Source: JABDKH01 sp963768565
GTDB lineage: Bacteria; Bacteroidota; Rhodothermia; Rhodothermales; JABDKH01
Assembly (NCBI GenBank): GCA_963768565.1
Contig: CAVYIO010000038.1
Location: forward strand, 186,001 to 250,000
Direction: 5' to 3'
Length of the DNA stretch: 64,000 nt
Shown here: positions 55,557 to 63,921 of the stretch, piece by piece
Position numbering within the stretch: the first letter of the stretch is position 1
Layout of the letters: the number at the start of each line of letters is the position of its first letter
Translations under genes and position numbers: made by a program
Notes under the pieces: generated by a model
Databases searched by the model: none
What the model saw: only the letters and a program-made list of their open reading frames with translations
What the model was told of the DNA's origin: nothing

Positions 55557-56291
55557 TCATTCGTCGTCGGCGGCCTGGTGTACCAACTCCTGCGCCGCCT
55601 CCTTCCCCAGATAGGCATCCATCACCCAGTGAGCCGCATAAATGACGGGGGTGATCACCACTGCGATGACGAACTTGTATCCATAATTAAACAGCGTGAT
55701 GGCAACAATCTCCTGGAACGTAAGCTGGCCGTAGAAAGCGACGACGAGGACGATGAACGTATCCAGGAATTGCGATCCGAATGTGGAGCCGGTGGCCCGA
55801 AGCCACAGGTGGCGACCTTTCGTGAGGCGTCGTAGCCAGTGGAACAGGGAGATGTCCGCAAACTGTCCAATGACGTACGCCATCAGGCTCCCGATTATGA
55901 CGCGGCCGGTCGTACCGTAGACGGCGTTAAATGCGTCATCCGGCACGGGCGAGATCGCAGATGTTGGCGCGGCTATGGCCACCTGCAGGATGGCGAACTC
56001 GAAGATGATCATGAGCATCCCGAGTATGGTCACGAAGCGGATGCCACGAACGCCGTAGTACTCGTTGAGGAGATCGGTGATGATGAAGGTGATCGGGAAG
56101 GCAATGACGCCCGCCGTCATGATCACCTGACTAAAATCCGTCCCGAATAATCGGATGGAGAAAGGAAGTTCGAACAGAGTGAACAGCTTACCGGCCGTTG
56201 CTTCTGCGATTACAAGTGCTGTGATGAAAATCGCAGCACAGACGACGTACAACTTCTGTGGCCGGGTGAGTTCGTACGGGGAGTGTCGCAT
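55557..56291 (-). CDS. yhhQ: VUT family protein, queuosine precursor transporter (YhhQ-like)
   Basis: 244 residues, six or more membrane helices. LYVVCAAIFITALVIAEATA and the loop GVIAFPITFIITDLLNEYYG with its conserved P-x-T-x-x-x-T/D-x-x-N-E are the YhhQ/VUT signature. It imports queuosine precursors (preQ0/preQ1) in E. coli; in this lineage transport is inferred from family alone. Arranged just after marR, 28 bases, same strand. Confidence 0.9.
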   Translation of the reverse strand: MRHSPYELTRPQKLYVVCAAIFITALVIAEATAGKLFTLFELPFSIRLFGTDFSQVIMTAGVIAFPITFIITDLLNEYYGVRGIRFVTILGMLMIIFEFAILQVAIAAPTSAISPVPDDAFNAVYGTTGRVIIGSLMAYVIGQFADISLFHWLRRLTKGRHLWLRATGSTFGSQFLDTFIVLVVAFYGQLTFQEIVAITLFNYGYKFVIAVVITPVIYAAHWVMDAYLGKEAAQELVHQAADDE

Positions 56292-56319
56292 GAAGTGGAA
56301 GACAAAAGAATCTGGGTGA

Positions 56320-56784
56320 CTACTTTCCTGAGCGGAGCTTGTCGAGAAGCCTGCTCAGTTCTGCATGTTCCTCCGACGTCAGACTCTCGGTGAGCGTGCG
56401 TGTCGCTGCCGTCACGTCCGGCTCCATTTTTTCCAACAGATCCAGCCCCTTCCTGGTGATTCGCACCTCTACAACGCGGCGATCGTGACTCGCTCTTTCA
56501 CGCTGTGACAGATCCTGCTTCTCAAGCCTGGCCAGCAGTCGCGTAACATCGGGGGTCCGATCTATGAGTCGATCCCGAACATCGCTGCACGTGAGCGCGG
56601 TCGGATGCGATCCCCGCAGAATGCGTAACACGTTGTACTGAGCCGGCGTAATTCCGTATTCCGACATGGCCGCGGTGATCTCTGCCAGGAACCACGAACT
56701 TGTGACCATCACGTTGAGCAGCGATTCCTGCGACGGGGAAACGAAGGCGCGTTGCTTCAAGCGATCGGATAGGCTCGTAGACAT
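56320..56784 (-). CDS. MarR-family transcriptional regulator
   Basis: 154 residues. Helical N-terminus with VMVTSSWFLAEITAAMSEYG, the winged-helix region ITPAQYNVLRILRGSHPTAL, recognition helix DRLIDRTPDVTRLLARLEKQ, and the wing SHDRRVVEVRITRKGLDLL, the classical MarR DR-x-R-x-V. It probably binds its own promoter region and could be relieved by a small ligand. yhhQ follows in the same direction, so its expression may be controlled by it. Confidence 0.92.
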   Translation of the reverse strand: MSTSLSDRLKQRAFVSPSQESLLNVMVTSSWFLAEITAAMSEYGITPAQYNVLRILRGSHPTALTCSDVRDRLIDRTPDVTRLLARLEKQDLSQRERASHDRRVVEVRITRKGLDLLEKMEPDVTAATRTLTESLTSEEHAELSRLLDKLRSGK

Positions 56785-56861
56785 GCGAAGTGCTGGCTGC
56801 TTGGTGCGACGTTTGGACTCGTTTACAGCCTCACATCACGTGCGTTCCACGATGCGATGCC

Positions 56862-57962
56862 TCACGACGGCAGAGGCACGGATTCGTTTCTCGTGAGCGT
56901 CTTGTCAGCGACCGCTGCGTCTATGGAGAAACCGAACGTCGATCCCTTCCCTTCCGCGCTCTGAATCTGCAGTCTCTTGCCGTGGGCTCCGAGTATGTGC
57001 TTTACAATCGAAAGGCCAAGACCTGTGCCACCCTGCGAGCGTGAACGGCTCTTGTCGACCCTGTAAAAACGTTCTGTCAGTCGAGCGATGTGCTCTTCTC
57101 CAACACCGATCCCGTCGTCGACAATCGATACCTTGATCGACGCCGGCTCCACAAACCGGGCCACCACCTCCACTGTACCACCAGCGTTACTGTACTTGAT
57201 TGCATTGTCGACTAGATTGGTAAGCACCTGCCGAATCCGTTCCTCGTCCCCAAGCGCCGGTGGGAGGACCACGGCAAGCAACGAGCGGAGAGCAACGTTT
57301 TTTTCCGCCGCACGGGGTTCGAGCAACTCGATCACCTCGGCAATAACCTCGTCCAGGAGGAACGGTGCAATGCTCATTACAAGCTCGCCCGTCTCAATAC
57401 GGGAAATCTCAGAGAGGTCGCGCGCCAGATTCTCGAGCCGGTCCGCATTTCTGAGGATTTTCTCGACGAACAAACGATTGACACTTTGATCCTCGAGCGC
57501 CCCACGAAGCAGCGTCTCCGAAAAACCCTTGATTGCAAAGATCGGAGTCGCCAGCTCGTGTGAGACGTTCCCGATAAAGTCGCGGCGATACGTTTCCATC
57601 ATCTTCAGCCGATCCATCTCCTTCGTCACCGACGCGCTCGTGCCTTTCACCAATTGACCGAGGCGAGCAAGTTCGTCCCCACCCTCGAGCTGGATGACTC
57701 CTTCGTCCGAAGAGCCTCGATCAATGGCCTTGAGCGACCGTTCCAGTTCGCCGAGTCGCGTCGACACGAGAAAGTGCACAACCAGGTAGCCGGTCGCACC
57801 CATCAACAGCGACATTGCGGCAACCATCCAGCCGGGAATAAACCCGGTGAAGGCACTCGCCACACCAACCACGACGGCAGCAATCAACCCGACGCCGAGT
57901 CCGGCCCGAAACGGAAGCTTGAATACCCTGAGCACTTTCGCGTGTACGTCCGGAGAAGACAA
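56862..57962 (-). CDS. PhoR-like sensor histidine kinase
   Basis: 366 residues. Two membrane helices (GVGLIAAVVVGVASAF and MVAAMSLLMGATGYLVVHFL) separated by a very short loop, then a HAMP-like linker, HisKA with His135 in GNVSHELATPIFAIKGFSET, and HATPase with N box NLVDNAIKYSNAGG, DDGIGVG, RFYRVDKSRSRSQGGTGLGL. The H-box reads SHELATP instead of SHELRTP, a change seen in Bacteroidota PhoR. No periplasmic sensor domain, so sensing is likely from within or through another protein. Pairs with the PhoB-like regulator just upstream. Confidence 0.9.
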   Translation of the reverse strand: MSSPDVHAKVLRVFKLPFRAGLGVGLIAAVVVGVASAFTGFIPGWMVAAMSLLMGATGYLVVHFLVSTRLGELERSLKAIDRGSSDEGVIQLEGGDELARLGQLVKGTSASVTKEMDRLKMMETYRRDFIGNVSHELATPIFAIKGFSETLLRGALEDQSVNRLFVEKILRNADRLENLARDLSEISRIETGELVMSIAPFLLDEVIAEVIELLEPRAAEKNVALRSLLAVVLPPALGDEERIRQVLTNLVDNAIKYSNAGGTVEVVARFVEPASIKVSIVDDGIGVGEEHIARLTERFYRVDKSRSRSQGGTGLGLSIVKHILGAHGKRLQIQSAEGKGSTFGFSIDAAVADKTLTRNESVPLPS

Positions 57963-57982
57963 GTTATTGGTCGCTGGTGCAC

Positions 57983-58720
57983 TCAGTCCTTGAACCGGTA
58001 CCCTACCCCTTTGATCGTCTCGATGTATTCGTCGCCGATTTTTTCCCGGATCTTTCTCACATGCACGTCTACCGTTCGATCGACGACGTAAACATCAGTG
58101 CCCCACACGAGGTCCAGCAACTCCTTCCGAGACAGCGCGATACCGGGCCGTGAGGCTAGAGCGAAGAGAAGCTCAAACTCCTTTCGAGGAAGTCGGATTT
58201 CGTCCACACTATCTGCCGTAGCCCTGAAGACGCGGAATCGGTCGCGATCGATGTCAAGATCATGAATCCGGATAAGATCGGGTGGGGTCTCGATTCGCTC
58301 GGACGACCGCAAGAGCGCTTTCGTTTGACTGATCAATATGGGTACCGAAATCGGCTTCGCCAGATAGATGTCGGCTCCGATTTCGAGGCCTTTCACATGA
58401 TCCTCCTCATCGCTCATTGCGGTCAGCATCATGATCGGAATTGATCGCAGCAGAGCATCCTTTCGGACAGCATCACAGAATTCGATGCCATTCATGCGCG
58501 GCATCATGATATCAAGAATGATCAGGTCCGGGCGATCCTCCTGAGTCGACGTCATCGCCTCGACGCCGTCACGGGCGACGGACACTCGGTAGCCTTCTTT
58601 TGAAAGGTTGTACTGGAGAAGGTCGACGATGTCGTCCTCGTCATCCACGACGAGTACATGGGGGGAGGTATCCACTGCTCCGTCGCTGTCGGCTGTATTC
58701 TTCACTTGGTCGTCAAACAC
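57983..58720 (-). CDS. PhoB/OmpR-type response regulator
   Basis: 245 residues. Receiver with the acidic pocket VVDDEDD, phospho-acceptor Asp70 (LIILDIMMPRMNG) and the switch LTAMSDEEDHVKGLEIGADI, LAKP near residue 121. The C-terminal winged helix is OmpR/PhoB type (LPRKEFELLFALASRPGIAL, YVVDRTVDVHVRKIREKIGD, VGYRF). 20 bases upstream of the histidine kinase gene on the same strand. The regulon is unknown. Confidence 0.93.
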   Translation of the reverse strand: MFDDQVKNTADSDGAVDTSPHVLVVDDEDDIVDLLQYNLSKEGYRVSVARDGVEAMTSTQEDRPDLIILDIMMPRMNGIEFCDAVRKDALLRSIPIMMLTAMSDEEDHVKGLEIGADIYLAKPISVPILISQTKALLRSSERIETPPDLIRIHDLDIDRDRFRVFRATADSVDEIRLPRKEFELLFALASRPGIALSRKELLDLVWGTDVYVVDRTVDVHVRKIREKIGDEYIETIKGVGYRFKD

Positions 58721-58806
58721 CTGATTGTGGGGACCTCCGCAAGCTACTACGCCGACAGGCTATGTTGGGTGACCAATTGTTCGCGCTGCATTTGCGCCAA
58801 AATTAC

Positions 58807-59016
58807 TCATACTGAATCCGGCTCGATAATCTCGTTGAACACGGACTCTCCGGTTTTCAATGCTCGCTTCACGTACGCGTGGCACAGTTCACACTGACGA
58901 CCGAAGACGATCTTCTTCTGGAGTTCCGGGATAGTTTCAGCACCAGTCTGCATAGATATTTCGATGAGCGTAGAGAACAACACGCCGAAGCAGTAGCACC
59001 GGTCGATCTCGATCAT
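58807..59016 (-). CDS. BFD-like [2Fe-2S]-binding small protein
   Basis: 69 residues. Four cysteines in the BFD arrangement: C7-x-C9 (DRCYCFGVLFSTL) and C42-x2-C45 (FGRQCELCHAYV). This matches the (2Fe-2S)-binding domain of bacterioferritin-associated ferredoxin. Its start overlaps the BtuG-like gene stop by four bases (ATGA), so it is translated with the B12-uptake genes. Possible role: an electron or iron-sulfur donor in cobalamin processing; only inference. Last gene of the riboswitch operon; the response-regulator gene starts 86 bases further on. Confidence 0.85.
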   Translation of the reverse strand: MIEIDRCYCFGVLFSTLIEISMQTGAETIPELQKKIVFGRQCELCHAYVKRALKTGESVFNEIIEPDSV

Positions 59017-60104
59017 CGTACTTCAGACCCTTGATTGACGATCGCGATGTGTGATGGTGCAACTCCCGCCGTAAAGCTGCCGACGACACTCCCGTCAAGT
59101 CGTAGAATAGAAACCTCTCCGGCCTGCGTGAATCCGGGTACGCGACCGACGTAGAGACGGTCGCTCTCAGGATCGTATGCCACCGCCCCGATTGATGCCC
59201 CTGGCAAGGGGCCGATCTCCTCCATCTCACGGTTCCCGGCGGTGTCGAAGCGGAGTATCGACTCGCTGTCGAGAACCACGAATAGCGATTCGGTTTGCTC
59301 CGAATAGAAGGCGTCTTGACCCGGTCCCGGTGTTGTGATCAGTCCATCCATGTCGAAGCGTTTCTGAATCGCATCGGTTTCGCGGTCCATGACAAGTACA
59401 GCCCCGTTCGTCTCACCGACGATGTTGAAATCGACGTCATACAGGACCTGGCCGGTGCACACCACCCACAATTCATCCTGTGCGTCACTGAAGACGAAAC
59501 GTGGCCCATCACATGGAAGATCCGTCGTTCGGACCACCTGATTGGTAGCGACATCTACAATCGACAGGGTGTTGCCGGAGCCGAAGCCATGATTGGCTAC
59601 GTACGCCAGGCCGCCGATTACCAGAATCCCCTCGGGGTTCGGGCCCACGTCAACGGTGGCGACTACGGACCCGGTTGTCAGGTCCAGAACTGAAACGGTG
59701 TTGTCAAACAAATTGGAAACCAGCATCCGATCGGTATCGACCCACGCGAGGTAACGGGGACTCGGCACATCCACAATCTGGCCGATCAAGCCGCGTGATT
59801 GATCCACGATATCAACGCGATCTCCCGTATTCATGACCACAAACAAGAGACCATCTCTGACCAGGATGCTCTGGATGATTGATCCCGGTTGCGCCAGCAA
59901 AGTCGACACGTTGCCCGTCGCCGGCTCGTAGCGTGTAACGGAGCCGTTGCCGTCACCGAAATTGCCCTGGTTGGCCACGAGGACGTATGCCGTGGACTCC
60001 TCTCCAGCGTCTGTCGTGGCCGAATCACAGCCAGCGAAGAAGGTGACTGCACCTGCGACGAGTAGTAAAGCCCGGACCACTGGACGACGGAGGGTTCTTC
60101 TCAT
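59013..60104 (-). CDS. YncE/NHL-type beta-propeller lipoprotein, candidate BtuG
   Basis: 363 residues. Leader ALLLVAGAVTFFAGC gives a lipidated Cys near residue 26. Blades repeat TAYVLVANQG, PSPRYLAWVDTDRMLVSNLF, VSVLDLTTGSVVATVDVGPN, IGGLAYVANHGFGSGNTLSI, which is the YncE-like pattern. BtuG of Bacteroides is a propeller lipoprotein that captures B12 on the BtuB receptor. This gene directly follows a BtuB-type receptor under a cobalamin riboswitch, overlapping its stop by four bases. B12 binding is inferred from context and fold, not from a sequence motif. Confidence 0.82.
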   Translation of the reverse strand: MRRTLRRPVVRALLLVAGAVTFFAGCDSATTDAGEESTAYVLVANQGNFGDGNGSVTRYEPATGNVSTLLAQPGSIIQSILVRDGLLFVVMNTGDRVDIVDQSRGLIGQIVDVPSPRYLAWVDTDRMLVSNLFDNTVSVLDLTTGSVVATVDVGPNPEGILVIGGLAYVANHGFGSGNTLSIVDVATNQVVRTTDLPCDGPRFVFSDAQDELWVVCTGQVLYDVDFNIVGETNGAVLVMDRETDAIQKRFDMDGLITTPGPGQDAFYSEQTESLFVVLDSESILRFDTAGNREMEEIGPLPGASIGAVAYDPESDRLYVGRVPGFTQAGEVSILRLDGSVVGSFTAGVAPSHIAIVNQGSEVR

Positions 60105-61999
60105 TGAATGGTCAGGCTTATTTGGATTCGGGCATTGCGAGGTGGCATCGGGAAGCCAGACATGACCTGGTAGTCGACATCACTGATGTTGTCGAAATAG
60201 ATCCCCATATCGAGCGATCCGAACTCTGTCAGCACTCGGCCAGACACGTTTCCACTGAGGACTGTGTATGCAGCGACCCATTGCGACGCGTCGGTCGTGA
60301 GGTATCGACGGCCGACGTAGCGACCGGACAGGCCGAAACGCAGAAAATCCCAGGTGAACGAGGCGTCGATATTCAGAACGTGACGCGGGACGTATCGCAG
60401 CGGATGGTTTGACGAAGACGTGTCGTCCGTCCGGTTGCGGGAATAGGTGAGCGTGTGGCGAGCCGCGACATCCATGGATACGTTATCCGCTGCCGCTATT
60501 GATCGCGACACCGATGACTCGACGCCGATATTTCGGACACTCTCGATGTTCTCTGGTGTCCAGATTCCCGTGTCGTCCGGAAGCCAGGTGATCTGGTCCT
60601 GTACGGTCTGATAGAACGCGGTTGCCTCGACAGTCGCCCGCCGGTTTGTCAGCATAAAACCGGCATCGACCGTACGACCCTTTTCAGCACTGAGATGGCT
60701 ATTCCCAACCGCGCCCTGACCTCTCCAATAAAGGTCGTTAAACGTCGGCAGGCGGAAGCTGGTGGAGAGACCGCCCTTCAATGTGATCAGTCCGCGGCCG
60801 AGGCCGTCGTAACGCAGACGCATGCCGGGGCTGATCCGCCCGCCCGATCGGCCGGAGCGGAATGTCCACTCTCCGTGCAGTGTCGGCAACAGCGTGACCG
60901 AGCGAGCACTGATGGCGCCAGAAGCAAATGCGCGAACTCTTCGCTGACGAACAGCGTCGGCGAGCGACGGGTGAGTGGCGGTCTGAACCGACGCGTCAAT
61001 CCCGACGTCGCTCTTGACGTTGCGAATGATCTCCTGACTGCGCGAGAACCGGAACGATGTCGAAGTGGTTCGTCCCGTGTCATCGACTCCCAACTTCGGA
61101 TTTGTGTACCGAAGCAACGATCGCTGCGTGCTGGCAGTAAACCTAGTCTGTCCAAAACGATAACTCATCCACGCGCGACGAATTTGATCTTCCTGTCGCT
61201 CGCTGGTCGAGCCTGACCCGGACAGCCCGGGCAGACCCCGCTCCGCATTCATGAACCACCCCGCGACTTCGATGGTCGAATGATCTCCAATCAGGACGAG
61301 TCGGGTCATCAGATTGGTATTTGCGCCGTCGGAGTTGTCTCGCGTTTTCGCTGCCGGCGACAAAGCGGTTCGATCGACGTACGGAAAGTCGCCATCCTCG
61401 CGACGCACTTCGCCGGCCAGCAGTCCCCGAAGTCGACCGCGACTCACCGTCAGACGGCCGGCGGCATTCCGCTCGCCCCACGCCCCGAGCCCTGTCGACA
61501 GACGCAGACCGGTCCGGTCGTACGGTGCCAGGGAGTGCAAACTTATCACGCCTCCCACGGCACTGCTCCCGACGAGCGAAGATGCGCCGCCATGCATTAC
61601 ATCGACCCCCGACAGCATGGAGGCCGGAAGCAATGAGAGATCCACCTGGCCAAGTTGCGGGTTCTCCAGTGGTAGACCGTCCAGCAGAACGGCCGTCTGG
61701 CTCGGCCCTGTGCCCCGGAGAGTTACGCCGGCAGCCCCGTTTGTCCCGTACCGCCGGACAAAAATCGCTCCGTGACGACTCAGCGCCTCCGCCACCGTCC
61801 GTACTCCGGACCGTTGCAGCATATCGCTCGACAGGCGGGTAGTGTGCGCGGCGGTATCGTTGGCCGAAAGGGGCGACCGCAGATCCTCCACTGTGATGCC
61901 CGGAAGGACATAGGTGCTGTCCACCGCGATGATCTGGCCGAAAGCCGGAACAATGCTGGCGCTGCACAGCAGCAGGTAGGCGCAGAAAAGCCTGAACAT
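60101..61999 (-). CDS. btuB: TonB-dependent receptor, cobalamin uptake type
   Basis: 632 residues. Signal FCAYLLLCSASIVPAFGQ. Plug: RSPLSANDTAAHTTRLSSDM, VTLRGTGPSQTAVLLDGLPL, VDVMHGGASSLVGSSAVGGV; barrel with strands at the end, LDMGIYFDNISDVDY and RNARIQISLTIQ. No carboxypeptidase-regulatory-like domain, as in BtuB. The TonB box is not obvious (YVLPGITVEDL near residue 30). Assigned to B12 because it is the first gene after a clear cobalamin riboswitch; it shares four-base stop-start overlap with the next gene. Confidence 0.88.
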   Translation of the reverse strand: MFRLFCAYLLLCSASIVPAFGQIIAVDSTYVLPGITVEDLRSPLSANDTAAHTTRLSSDMLQRSGVRTVAEALSRHGAIFVRRYGTNGAAGVTLRGTGPSQTAVLLDGLPLENPQLGQVDLSLLPASMLSGVDVMHGGASSLVGSSAVGGVISLHSLAPYDRTGLRLSTGLGAWGERNAAGRLTVSRGRLRGLLAGEVRREDGDFPYVDRTALSPAAKTRDNSDGANTNLMTRLVLIGDHSTIEVAGWFMNAERGLPGLSGSGSTSERQEDQIRRAWMSYRFGQTRFTASTQRSLLRYTNPKLGVDDTGRTTSTSFRFSRSQEIIRNVKSDVGIDASVQTATHPSLADAVRQRRVRAFASGAISARSVTLLPTLHGEWTFRSGRSGGRISPGMRLRYDGLGRGLITLKGGLSTSFRLPTFNDLYWRGQGAVGNSHLSAEKGRTVDAGFMLTNRRATVEATAFYQTVQDQITWLPDDTGIWTPENIESVRNIGVESSVSRSIAAADNVSMDVAARHTLTYSRNRTDDTSSSNHPLRYVPRHVLNIDASFTWDFLRFGLSGRYVGRRYLTTDASQWVAAYTVLSGNVSGRVLTEFGSLDMGIYFDNISDVDYQVMSGFPMPPRNARIQISLTIQ

Positions 62000-62004
62000 A
62001 AGAG

Positions 62005-62034
62005 AGCCCTGACCTCAATGACGAAGACAGGGCT
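62005..62034 (-). promoter_or_regulatory. Hairpin just upstream of btuB, probable riboswitch expression platform
   Basis: AGCCCTG / CAGGGCT stem (62005-62011 and 62028-62034), loop of 16 bases, ending six bases before the btuB ATG. Its 3' arm carries the AGGG that could be the ribosome binding site, so folding would hide it. No U-tract follows, favouring control of translation. Confidence 0.5.
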
Positions 62035-62084
62035 ATGCCAGCGATCGGATCGCACGACACCACCTGCCTCAAACCCCGGAGGTT

Positions 62085-62290
62085 GGCGTGAAGACTCCCT
62101 GGCAGGTCTCCTGGCTATACGTGGATTGAACCGGTGGTGGCTCCGATGACAGCCTTCCCGTGCATCATTGCACAGTGACTGCCCTCGTCTCAGCGACCAC
62201 CTCCACGCTTTACAGTTGCGGGTACAGCTCCGGAATCGGCCTACGCCTCACCGGATTCCCAATTAATCGTGTCGGAACCAGAGGTCATGT
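62085..62290 (-). ncRNA. Cobalamin riboswitch (AdoCbl/B12 type)
   Basis: On the minus strand the conserved blocks appear in order: GGTTCC near the start, GGGAATCCGGTGAGG, CCGGAGCTGTACCCGCAACTGTA, a variable arm, TGTGCAATGATGCACGGGAAGG, and the terminal GCCAGGAGACCTGCC (62101-62115 on the plus strand). These match the Rfam cobalamin family core (CCCGCAACUGUA, the L5-L13 region and GCCAGGAGACCUGCC). It sits 90-290 bases before btuB on the same strand, so B12 excess should shut down btuB, the BtuG-like gene and the 2Fe-2S gene. Confidence 0.95.
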
Positions 62291-62370
62291 AAATGAACTG
62301 CCTGAAGTGTATCGGGCTCGACGAAGAAATCCAAGCCTTTCGACACAAATTCGCTACGACCGCGCGCCGG

Positions 62371-63768
62371 CTACAATTCTACAGACTCGCCATAATCGGG
62401 AATCACGACATTGTCGAATCCGCTCTCCAGTAGTCCGGATTTGAGCGCTTCCTGACGAACGGGATCCCCGTGCACAAGGAACGTCTTGCGGATCCGCTTC
62501 ACGTCAGACTCGGAAAGAAACTTGATGAGCCCGGGTTGATCAGCATGTGCCGAGTAGCTGTTCTTGACGACAACCTCTGCACGCAATTTGTAGCTCTCAC
62601 CGAAGATGCGCACCTCGGGAGTACGGTCGACAATCCTCTTGCCCAGCGTATGATCCGCGCAGTAGCCGACGATCATGACCGTATTTCGGTCGTCCTCAAT
62701 GTTGTTGCGAAGGTGGTGCAGGATCCGCCCGGCCTCGCACATTCCTGATGCCGAGATGATCACCATCGGAACCCGACTTCCGTTCAACTCCTTTGACTTC
62801 TCCGCAGCGCGAACATATGTCAGACGATCGAACCCGAAGGGAGTGTCGTCCGACATGAGATACTCCTGGAGCGCGGAGTCGTAGCACTCCGGATGCGAGA
62901 GGTAAACGCCCGTCGCTTCGATAGCGAGCGGGCTATCGACGTAGACCGGGATGGGTGGCAATCGATCCTCATTCCACAGTTGATCGAGGGCATGAACAAT
63001 CTCCTGCGTTCGGCCAACGGCGAATGCGGGGATAATGACCTTTCCGCCTCGACCACTGGTTCTCTTGATGACTTCTGCCAGATCCTCCTTGGCACGATCG
63101 GCGGGCTCGTGCACCTTTCCACCGTAGGTAGATTCGGTGATCAGGAAATCGCAGTCCTCCATGGTCTGTGGATCCCGGAGAATCGGGCGACCCGGGAGGC
63201 CCACGTCGCCGGTGAAACCCAGCCTGGTTTCTTTTCCGTTCTCTGTAACCGTGAGTACCATTGTCGCGGAACCGAGGATATGGCCGGCATCACGATACTC
63301 GACGCTGACACCTTTGGCGGGCGAAAATCGTTGGCGGTAGCCAACACCCACGAAGAGATCCAGCACCTTTTCTGCGTGCTCGCGCAGGTAGAGGGGCTCG
63401 CGGGGCGGCTCCCCTTTTCTTGCACGAATCTTGTTGACGAATCGGATGTCCTTTTCCTGGATATATGCGCTGTCGAGCAGCATCAGCGCGCATAGCGAAT
63501 AGGTGGCGTGCGTTGCCCATATTTTCCCTCTGAAACCCTCCTTGTACAGCTTCGGCAGCAATCCTGAGTGGTCGATGTGGGCATGAGATAACAACACAAC
63601 GTCGATCTTCGAGGGATCAAACAGAAACTGCTGGTTCATTTCGTCGGCTACGGAGCGTCGTCCCTGGAACAGCCCGCAATCAAGCAAGAGCGTCGTACCA
63701 TCTGCCAGTTCCACGAGGTGTTTCGAGCCCGTAACTGTCTTCGCCGCACCGCAAAAAGTGATTCTCAT
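62371..63768 (-). CDS. MBL-fold beta-CASP RNA exonuclease/metallohydrolase
   Basis: 465 residues. Metal ligands H62-x-H64-x-D66-H67 (SHAHIDHSG), further RDAGHILGSA and GFTGDVG, then the beta-CASP motif area GGKVIIPAFAVGRTQEIVHA, PVYVDSPLAIEATG, IISASGMCEAGRILHHL and KNSYSAHADQ. It is the YSH1/RNase J-like (KH-less) group annotated as RNA-processing exonuclease in bacteria. Start at ATG 63768, with GGAG eight bases upstream; the frame is open eight codons further. It ends beyond the riboswitch; the 80-base gap between has no recognised element. Confidence 0.9.
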   Translation of the reverse strand: MRITFCGAAKTVTGSKHLVELADGTTLLLDCGLFQGRRSVADEMNQQFLFDPSKIDVVLLSHAHIDHSGLLPKLYKEGFRGKIWATHATYSLCALMLLDSAYIQEKDIRFVNKIRARKGEPPREPLYLREHAEKVLDLFVGVGYRQRFSPAKGVSVEYRDAGHILGSATMVLTVTENGKETRLGFTGDVGLPGRPILRDPQTMEDCDFLITESTYGGKVHEPADRAKEDLAEVIKRTSGRGGKVIIPAFAVGRTQEIVHALDQLWNEDRLPPIPVYVDSPLAIEATGVYLSHPECYDSALQEYLMSDDTPFGFDRLTYVRAAEKSKELNGSRVPMVIISASGMCEAGRILHHLRNNIEDDRNTVMIVGYCADHTLGKRIVDRTPEVRIFGESYKLRAEVVVKNSYSAHADQPGLIKFLSESDVKRIRKTFLVHGDPVRQEALKSGLLESGFDNVVIPDYGESVEL

Positions 63769-63921
63769 AGTTACTCCGGGTAAGCCATCCAATTCTCTGC
63801 CTCACAGCGACGAAGTTAACGACATGGTGCTCCGGGTGCCAGAGTTCCGTCGTTGCGCATCGTGATACCCGATCCTGTACTTTGCAATAGATCAGGCCGT
63901 CCCAGTAATCGAAGATCGCCC

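Noticed and set aside
61143..62072. 309-residue minus-strand frame
   Set aside because: Other-frame shadow of btuB and its leader; Arg/Gly-rich and not protein-like.
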